From an uncultured Bacteroidales bacterium (GTDB lineage: Bacteria; Bacteroidota; Bacteroidia; Bacteroidales; Marinilabiliaceae): a stretch of DNA of 24,046 nt. The notes below the pieces were generated by a model that had not been told where the DNA came from, ran no database searches, and was given only the letters and a program-made list of their open reading frames with translations. The DNA is taken from NCBI GenBank assembly GCA_934699135.1, contig CAKUVM010000027.1, positions 1 to 24,046 of the forward strand. The letters are read 5' to 3'. The translations under genes and the position numbers were made by a program. Positions 14,935-21,287 of this stretch are shown one piece after another. Positions within the stretch are counted from its first letter, which is position 1. Each line of letters begins with the position of its first letter.

Positions 14935-17070
14935 TCATTCGGAGACAGGTTTCAGGAAATCATCGAAATAGCGTTTGATGTAACCCATAAGGTGAGTTCT
15001 GTCATGCCCGCTCACGTTGTGTGGGTGGTTGGGGTATACGGAGTAGTCGATATAGATGCCTTTCTCAATAGCGCTGTTTAGTAGCATCTGGCTGTTTTGC
15101 CATACCACGGTGCTGTCCATGGCTCCGTGAATCACCAGCAGTCGGGCCTTCAGGTTGCCAATCTTGCCCAAGAGGCTGTTGGCCTCATACCCGTCGGGGT
15201 TTTGCCGCGGCGTGTCCATATACCTCTCCCCATACATCACCTCGTAGTATTTCCAGTCGCATACGGGGCCGCCGGCCACGCCGGCCCGGAACACGTCAGG
15301 ATATGTGGTGAGCAGGCTTATGGTCATGAAGCCGCCGAAGCTCCATCCGTGTACGCCAATCCTGCTTTTGTCCACATATGGCAGCGAGCGCAAGTAGTCC
15401 ACGCCCACCATCTGGTCTTCCATCTCCAGCTTGCCCAATTGGCGATGCACGCATTGCTCAAAGGCGGAGCCTCGCATCTCGGTGCCGCGGTTGTCCATGG
15501 TGAAGACAATGTAGCCCTCTTGTGCGTAGTAGAGCATCCACGCGCCGGCGCCGTTGAGCCAGCTCCCGTCTACCAATTGCGAGTGTGGGCCGCCATAGAC
15601 GTATACAATGGTGGGATATTTCTTGGCGGGGTCGAAGCCTGTGGGCAGAATCATGCGCCCCGTCAGGCGGTGCGCCCCGTCTGCGCTCTTGAGGTCTACC
15701 AACCGAATCTTTGGCATGGCGAAGCCGCAGAACGGGTTCTCCACTTTTGCCGCCAGGCGGTCTTCATTGCCATCGGTAGAGCGGAACCGGCTCTCCTTGG
15801 CCACCGTTGGGCAGCTGCTGTTGATCACCATGCGGCTCTTGCCGTTGGCATAGGTGGCTGCGCTGGTCCGTTTCTCGGGGCTCAGTGGCGAGAAGCTCCC
15901 GTCTAGGCCAATGGCCGCGACATTGCGATACATGTAGCCCTCCCTGTTGGTTTGGGCAATGACCTTTTGCGTCTTAGGGTCGAAGCCGTATGTGGCGGTG
16001 ACGCACCACTGGCCGCTTGTGAGCTGACGGACGTTGCCCGTGCGGACGTCATAGAGGTAGAGGTGGCGGAATCCGTCGCGATAGCTGGCCCAGACGAAGT
16101 GGTTCGCGTCGGTCCACAAGGCCGGCTCGCAAGGCTCCACCCAATGACTGTCAGACTCCTCAAAAAGTGTCTTTGTCAGTCGGCCCGTGCGGCTGTCATA
16201 CAAGTTGTACCACATGTGGTCTTGGTCGCGGTTTATCTCCGCCATCCCTATGAGGCTGCCATCGGGGCTCCAGCTGATGTTGGTGAAGTAGCGGTCTACG
16301 GGCTGCGCCGTCTTGAGATATGTCGTTTTGCCCGTGGCTACGTCATATATTCCCACTGACACTTGTTCTGACACTTCGCCGGCCATGGGGTAGCGCGTGT
16401 TCACCACCTTGCCTTCGCGCGCCGTCACGTCCACAAGCGGGTAGTTCGCCACCATGCTCTCGTCTTTGCGGTAGAAACAGAGCCGCTCGCCATCGGGACT
16501 CCAAAACATGCCGCCATTGATGCCGAACTCGTTGCGGTGTACCGTGGACCCGTATTTCACCCCTGTCTCGCTCGTCTTGTCCACTCTTTGTGTTTTCTTG
16601 CCGTCAGACACGTACAGGTCTCCCCCTCTGGTGAAAGCCACGCGGCGGAGGTCGGGGCTTATGGCCACGTCGTCATACGGGCCCTCGACGGAGGCCGTCC
16701 GTTTCCACGCCCGGCAGTCTATTCGGCAGATGTCTTGCCCGTCCGTCACCCACAGGTCGGTTGGCGTGGCGGCCTCCAAAATGTAGGCTCGGTTTCCGCC
16801 AGACGCTTTGCGGATGTCGTCAAAGGAGCCGATGACGCTCTCGGTGCCATCCGTGGCCGATGCTGCCAGCGTGTTGTCGGCCTTGTAGAAGATTATGTCG
16901 TCCGTCTTGTGGCAGCTCCACGAACTAAGGCTGTAGGGATATAGGTTTCCGAACTCCTTGCCTCCAGGCACCGAGTTTTCAAGGTCGAACTTGCGCAAGT
17001 CTTGCCCCGCGGAGGTCGTGAGCGACGCCAAGATGGCTGAGGTCATGGCGATAAGTGCTTTGTGGTTCAT
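14935..17070 (-). CDS. S9B prolyl peptidase, PtpA/DPP IV-like
   Basis: The 711-residue protein has a signal peptide (about 1-22), an eight-bladed DPP IV-type propeller (about 30-470) and an alpha/beta-hydrolase domain (about 490-711). The triad is S577 ('GWSFGG'), D652 ('HGAMDSTVVW') and H684 ('NHPHNV'). The Glu pair that holds the substrate amino end is visible as E181 in 'VHRNEFGI' and E610 in 'YYEVMYGERY'. From memory these correspond to Glu205 and Glu636 of Porphyromonas gingivalis prolyl tripeptidyl peptidase A. The 'VPGGKEFGNLYP' and 'FWSPDGERLCFYRKDESMV' segments also resemble PtpA more than classical DPP IV, whose motif has two adjacent Glu. Release of Xaa-Xaa-Pro tripeptides, or dipeptides, in the periplasm is therefore likely. 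It stands alone, with its own terminator. Confidence 0.9.
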   Translation of the reverse strand: MNHKALIAMTSAILASLTTSAGQDLRKFDLENSVPGGKEFGNLYPYSLSSWSCHKTDDIIFYKADNTLAASATDGTESVIGSFDDIRKASGGNRAYILEAATPTDLWVTDGQDICRIDCRAWKRTASVEGPYDDVAISPDLRRVAFTRGGDLYVSDGKKTQRVDKTSETGVKYGSTVHRNEFGINGGMFWSPDGERLCFYRKDESMVANYPLVDVTAREGKVVNTRYPMAGEVSEQVSVGIYDVATGKTTYLKTAQPVDRYFTNISWSPDGSLIGMAEINRDQDHMWYNLYDSRTGRLTKTLFEESDSHWVEPCEPALWTDANHFVWASYRDGFRHLYLYDVRTGNVRQLTSGQWCVTATYGFDPKTQKVIAQTNREGYMYRNVAAIGLDGSFSPLSPEKRTSAATYANGKSRMVINSSCPTVAKESRFRSTDGNEDRLAAKVENPFCGFAMPKIRLVDLKSADGAHRLTGRMILPTGFDPAKKYPTIVYVYGGPHSQLVDGSWLNGAGAWMLYYAQEGYIVFTMDNRGTEMRGSAFEQCVHRQLGKLEMEDQMVGVDYLRSLPYVDKSRIGVHGWSFGGFMTISLLTTYPDVFRAGVAGGPVCDWKYYEVMYGERYMDTPRQNPDGYEANSLLGKIGNLKARLLVIHGAMDSTVVWQNSQMLLNSAIEKGIYIDYSVYPNHPHNVSGHDRTHLMGYIKRYFDDFLKPVSE

Positions 17071-17188
17071 TGTCTGTTAACTCATTATGTGGCAAGGCTG
17101 CGAATGCCCTGCGCAAGCGCGAATTTAAACCAAAAGCGGCTAAAGGACCCGTATGCGCCGTTCTGTTTGAAAATTAAAGGGCAAACGG

Positions 17189-17218
17189 TTTGTTTATGGC
17201 CTCCTATTTTTATATTTT
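17189..17218 (+). promoter_or_regulatory. Candidate promoter for the exported-protein/ABC transporter pair
   Basis: TTTG (17189-17192) and TATATTTT (17211-17218, one mismatch to TAnnTTTG) are separated by 18 bp, about 70 bp before the ATG at 17296. The TTTG is the right arm of a small palindrome, CAAACGGTTTG (17182-17192). The rest of the 225-bp gap between the two divergent genes shows nothing else I can name. Confidence 0.5.
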
Positions 17219-17295
17219 TAGCATCTCGAATGGCATGGCTCTTTGGCGGCAGACCGCGCCGGGCTCATGACAAAAGAAAAGAATCTACTGACAAG

Positions 17296-17730
17296 ATGAA
17301 AATAAAGAACATTGTGGCGGCGTTGGCCGCCGTTGCCGCGTGCCTGCCCTTGCAGGTGAACAGTCAGGCGGAGGCCGTCGAAAACTCATGCAAGGCGTGC
17401 TTTCAGCACCCTTACATAATCTCCGGCCGCCCATTCAAGTCTTTGCTGACGGGCGATGAGGTGGCCGAGTTCCACACCACGCTCTTCTCTGGCACCACAT
17501 ATCGCATTGCCGTGGGCAACGGCGAGAGGAGCAATGTCATATTCACAGTCTATGACACGGATCACAATATGCTCTTTTCCAGCAAAGACTATGGCAACGC
17601 GCCATATTGGGATTTCTCTGTGGACGGATATATGGACTGCATCGTCGAGGCGCGACTGGACAACACGGTGGCCTCGTCGGGCTTCGCCATTGTCATGACC
17701 GGGTTCAAGCTCAACGAGGGGGTGGAGTAA
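17296..17730 (+). CDS. Small exported protein encoded with the ABC transporter
   Basis: I do not recognise a named family. The ATG at 17296 gives 144 residues starting with a clear export signal ('MKIKNIVAALAAVAAC'). Cleavage after about residue 25 is possible. 'VAAC' at 13-16 also fits a weak lipobox, so a lipoprotein is an alternative. The mature part is predicted mainly beta-strand ('EFHTTLFSGTTYRIAVGNG', 'VIFTVYDTDHNMLFSS', 'YMDCIVEARLD', 'SSGFAIVMTGF'). This is a compact beta-sandwich pattern like that of small carbohydrate- or protein-binding domains. Cys32, Cys35 and Cys115 are present. The frame is open further upstream to 17062, but that part lacks a signal and runs through the promoter. 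It lies 46 bp before the transporter gene and is probably co-transcribed, which suggests a periplasmic partner or cargo. Confidence 0.8.
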   Translation: MKIKNIVAALAAVAACLPLQVNSQAEAVENSCKACFQHPYIISGRPFKSLLTGDEVAEFHTTLFSGTTYRIAVGNGERSNVIFTVYDTDHNMLFSSKDYGNAPYWDFSVDGYMDCIVEARLDNTVASSGFAIVMTGFKLNEGVE

Positions 17731-17776
17731 GGTGCCTGCGAGAGCCTAAGGGGGACTCTAAAAAAGAAATCTTTGC

Positions 17777-20700
17777 ATGAGCGACAGCATTCTTGAGGCG
17801 CTCGTCCAGCTTTTTGCCGTCGTGGCGTCAGTCCGCGGGGCGAAAGACATGAGCGAGCGCAGGATGGTTGTGTATAACTTCCTCGTCTCGCAGCTCAACA
17901 CGGAGTTGGCGAACAAATATATCGGGAAGTTTGACGACTATTATCGCAATAATGTGAGCCTTGGGCTGCGCAGCGAGAACCAATATAAGGCCATCTCGCG
18001 CGTGGCCTCGAAGGTGATGAGGATCACCTTCGAGATGAACAAGGAGATGTCGCTTTTCCAGAAATACATTGTCCTCGTCCAACTCTACGAATACCTCAAC
18101 ACTGGCCACATATCTTACGTCGAGCAGGGCCTTGTCAACGACGTGGTGGCGGACAAGTTCAACATTAACCGAGAGGAGTTTGAGCTTGTCCGCGATTTCA
18201 TCCTAGACACTCACAACGTGAGCGAGAGGGTGGTGTTCTCTGGCAAGAGCAATTGTGAAGACATCCAGGAGCCTAAGCACGTCTTTTGGGAAGACTTGGA
18301 GGGGGAGATAGATTTTGTCTACCTCCCCATAGTCAACATTTTCCTCTTCAAGTGCTTTGGAGAGCAGCACCTCGACATGAACGGCTCGATGCTCGTGGCA
18401 GGGCGCACTTACATTATGAGGGCGGGCAACTCAATCCGCAACGGCGTCAGCTCGCCCATCTTCTATTATGACATGATGCGCCAGGTGGTCTCCAACGGCA
18501 ATGTGGTGCCCATCACCATCGAGGCGCGCAATGTGGTCTATTACTTTAACAAGAAGACTTGCGGCATCCACAGCCTCTCGTTCGAGTCCCACTCCGGCCG
18601 CCTGGTGGGCATCATGGGCATCTCCGGCTCCGGCAAGAGCACATTCGCCAACGTCATCTCCGGCATGGCCAAGCCTACGTCTGGCAATGTATATATCAAC
18701 AACATAGACATATATGAGAATCCCGACGCCGTCAAGGGTCTCATTGGCTTTGTGAGCCAAGATGACATATTGGTTGAGGATCTCACCGTCTATGACAACC
18801 TCTACTTCGGCGCGCGTATGAGCTATGACAACTTGCCATTGCCCGTGCTGCATGAGAGGATTGACAAGCTGTTGCGCCTCCTGGGCCTATATGACGTGAA
18901 AGACGTCAAGGTGGGCAGCCCCCTAAACAAGAAGATAAGCGGCGGGCAGCGCAAGAGGCTTAACATTGCCCTGGAGCTTATCCGCGAGCCCTCCATACTC
19001 ATTCTAGACGAGCCTACGTCTGGCCTTTCCAGCCACGATTCCGAGAATATCATTGAGTTGCTCAAAGACTTGTCTATCAATGGCAAGCTGATTTTTGTGG
19101 TCATCCACCAGCCATCGTCAGACATTTTTAAGATGTTTGACCAGCTGCTCATATTGGACACTGGCGGCTACCTCATATATGACGGCAACCCCGTCGAGAG
19201 TCTCAGCTACTTCCGTCTCAACCTCCATATGCTCTCGTCTCGCGAGGTGGAGTGCCGCAGGTGCGGCAACATCAATGTGGAGCAGGTGCTGGACATAATC
19301 AGCCAACCTGTGGTGGATGAGTATGGAAACAACACGCAGGTGCGCAAAGTTAAGCCTGAGGAGTGGTATGAGAAGTTCAGGTGGGGTGCGATAGACACAA
19401 ACTATGTGGGCGACCCGGAGCCTCTGCCACCGGTGACGTTCAAGACGCCGGGGCGAGTGAAGCAGTGGTGGCTCTATCTGCTGCGCGACGTGAAGTCCAA
19501 AATGGCCAACGCCCAATATGTCATGCTGAATATGTTGGAGACCCCGGCCATGGCTCTCTTTGTGGCTTTGCTGCTGAGATATTACAACGTGTCGTCGCCA
19601 GACGGATACACGTTTGCCGACAACGTGAACATCCCCGTGTTCATCATTGTGGCTGTTATAATAGCCTTCTTCGTGGGGCTGACGGTGAGCGCGGAAGAGA
19701 TAATACAGGACAGGCAGATACTGAAGCGAGAGGCGTTCCTCAACTTGAGCCGCACGAGCTACATAATGTCAAAATGCACCCAGACCACCATACTCTCCGC
19801 GGTGCAGATGCTCTTCTTCGTGGCTGTGGCAAACAGCGTCTTGTCCATAAAAGGGATGTTTTGGGACTATTGGCTTGTTCTATTTTCTACAGCGGTGTCG
19901 GCCAATATGTTGGGTCTCAATCTATCAGACATGATGAAAAAGACCATCAACATCTACATCATCATCCCGTTTATGGTCATCCCGCAGCTCATATTGAGTG
20001 GCGTCTTCGTCAAGTTTGACAAGATGAACCCCGATGTGAGTTCCGTCACATGCGTGCCACCCTATGGACATATCATAACTGCCAGGTGGGCCTTTGAGGC
20101 CTTGACGGTGAATCAGTTCTGCTATAACGACTACGAGACGCTGTTCTATAAGTATGACAAGTCGAAAAGCCAAAGCTCTTATTATAAAGATTTTTGGGTG
20201 CCTGCCATGAAGTCATACCTCAACCGCGTGACGCGCAACTCTGACAATGTGGCGTCAGACCCGCATGAGATTCAAAAGACGCTCAACCTGTTGTCTCATG
20301 AGATATCCGCCAACGCGGGCCTTTGGCCAGACATACGCCCCCCGAGGGTCGATATGTTCGCGTCTGGCCTCTTCGGCTCCGCGGCGTATAACGTTGTCAG
20401 CCAATATCTGGAGGAGGTGCGACTATATAATGTGGCGCGTTATAATAAAGCGGATTTGGCTCTCGACCGTTTTAAGCAACAGTTCACGGCGGAGCATCTT
20501 GACAGTTTGCGCAGGCAATATCACAACTCCAGCATAGCGGACTTGGTGACGAGCCCGTCTGGAATCCTTACTGAGGTCATAACGGAATATGACGGTCGCT
20601 TGTGGCAGAAGAATGATATGGTGTTTCAAAGCACCGACAAGGCTTTCAAGGCCCCGCTCTTCTCTGCCTATAAGACATTCTGCGGAGTGATGATAGACAC

Positions 20701-20794
20701 CTACATATTCGACCTAGTGGTCATTTGGCTCATCAACTTACTCTTGCTCATCGTCTTGCTAGACGGGCGATTGGGCCGCGCCCTGCGAAAGTAG
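17777..20794 (+). CDS. ABCG-type transporter with fused TerB-like domain, ATPase and permease
   Basis: At 1005 residues this is far longer than a usual half-transporter. Residues about 1-135 look like a helical TerB-like domain ('ILEALVQLFAVVASVRGAKDMSE'). Residues 175-245 are beta-rich and could be an FHA-like fold. The ATPase spans about 250-475: Walker A 281-289 (K287), signature 'ISGGQRKRL' from 387, Walker B D411-E412, H-loop H444. A 'CRRCGN' CxxC motif follows the ATPase. The permease has six predicted helices (near 588, 619, 669, 697, 723 and 975). About 225 residues lie between helices five and six, probably in the periplasm. The ATPase-before-permease order matches the ABCG/White group, whose members are mostly exporters. 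The substrate is unknown. It converges on alaX, leaving only 9 bp. Confidence 0.9.
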   Translation: MSDSILEALVQLFAVVASVRGAKDMSERRMVVYNFLVSQLNTELANKYIGKFDDYYRNNVSLGLRSENQYKAISRVASKVMRITFEMNKEMSLFQKYIVLVQLYEYLNTGHISYVEQGLVNDVVADKFNINREEFELVRDFILDTHNVSERVVFSGKSNCEDIQEPKHVFWEDLEGEIDFVYLPIVNIFLFKCFGEQHLDMNGSMLVAGRTYIMRAGNSIRNGVSSPIFYYDMMRQVVSNGNVVPITIEARNVVYYFNKKTCGIHSLSFESHSGRLVGIMGISGSGKSTFANVISGMAKPTSGNVYINNIDIYENPDAVKGLIGFVSQDDILVEDLTVYDNLYFGARMSYDNLPLPVLHERIDKLLRLLGLYDVKDVKVGSPLNKKISGGQRKRLNIALELIREPSILILDEPTSGLSSHDSENIIELLKDLSINGKLIFVVIHQPSSDIFKMFDQLLILDTGGYLIYDGNPVESLSYFRLNLHMLSSREVECRRCGNINVEQVLDIISQPVVDEYGNNTQVRKVKPEEWYEKFRWGAIDTNYVGDPEPLPPVTFKTPGRVKQWWLYLLRDVKSKMANAQYVMLNMLETPAMALFVALLLRYYNVSSPDGYTFADNVNIPVFIIVAVIIAFFVGLTVSAEEIIQDRQILKREAFLNLSRTSYIMSKCTQTTILSAVQMLFFVAVANSVLSIKGMFWDYWLVLFSTAVSANMLGLNLSDMMKKTINIYIIIPFMVIPQLILSGVFVKFDKMNPDVSSVTCVPPYGHIITARWAFEALTVNQFCYNDYETLFYKYDKSKSQSSYYKDFWVPAMKSYLNRVTRNSDNVASDPHEIQKTLNLLSHEISANAGLWPDIRPPRVDMFASGLFGSAAYNVVSQYLEEVRLYNVARYNKADLALDRFKQQFTAEHLDSLRRQYHNSSIADLVTSPSGILTEVITEYDGRLWQKNDMVFQSTDKAFKAPLFSAYKTFCGVMIDTYIFDLVVIWLINLLLLIVLLDGRLGRALRK

Positions 20795-20803
20795 GGTGGG
20801 GCG

Positions 20804-21283
20804 TCAGTCCACAATCTTGAAGCGTATTCTCAATATTTTTCTGGCTGCGTCATAGTCATGGCTGACGAAGCGGACGTGACCAATCTCGGACGTGTTGGTC
20901 ACGTGCAGCCCCGCGCATAGGCAGTCGTCGTAGTCTCCCACGCTCACAACCCTCACTGTGTCCGACGCCCCTTCGGGGAGTCTGCGCAAGTCGAACTTTT
21001 TCTTTGCCTCAGCCTGCGTCAGGTAGTGGAAGGAGATGTCTAAGTGTCGGTCAATAACCTCGTTCACGGTTCGCTCAACCTCGGCAATCTGGTCATCGGT
21101 AGGACTCGCCTCCATGGCGTAGTCTAGCTTTGACTTCTTTCGCTCAATGTGCGCCTCCACGGCCCTGCCGCAATGGAACGCATTGTCGATCGCGCGGTTT
21201 ATTATGTGTTCCGCCGTGTGGCTTGGGCGGTGCTCCTCCTTGTTATGCGCATTCAGCAGCGCGGCATTCTCATCTTGTTCCAT
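20804..21283 (-). CDS. AlaX-like alanyl-tRNA editing protein
   Basis: The 159-residue protein is an isolated second additional domain of alanyl-/threonyl-tRNA synthetases. The zinc ligands are in place: H22-x3-H26 in 'SHTAEHII' and C123-x3-H127 in 'CAGLHV'. Free-standing AlaX proteins hydrolyse Ser- or Gly-tRNA(Ala) to prevent mistranslation. There is no N-terminal glycine-rich extension, so it resembles the short AlaX class. I chose the ATG at 21283 because it lies 4 bp after the stop of the upstream regulator. A longer frame to 21370 would overlap that gene and adds no recognisable sequence. The arginine-rich C-terminus ends at 20804, next to the convergent transporter. Exact tRNA specificity is inferred from the family only. 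Confidence 0.88.
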   Translation of the reverse strand: MEQDENAALLNAHNKEEHRPSHTAEHIINRAIDNAFHCGRAVEAHIERKKSKLDYAMEASPTDDQIAEVERTVNEVIDRHLDISFHYLTQAEAKKKFDLRRLPEGASDTVRVVSVGDYDDCLCAGLHVTNTSEIGHVRFVSHDYDAARKILRIRFKIVD

Positions 21284-21287
21284 GTCT

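Noticed and set aside
15097..15906. 269-aa plus-strand frame opposite the S9 peptidase
   Set aside because: The catalytic triad and signal of the minus-strand gene are intact. The opposite frame has no recognisable motif.
17062..17295. Upstream extension of the small exported protein
   Set aside because: It overlaps the start of the divergent S9 gene and the promoter region. The signal peptide begins at 17296.
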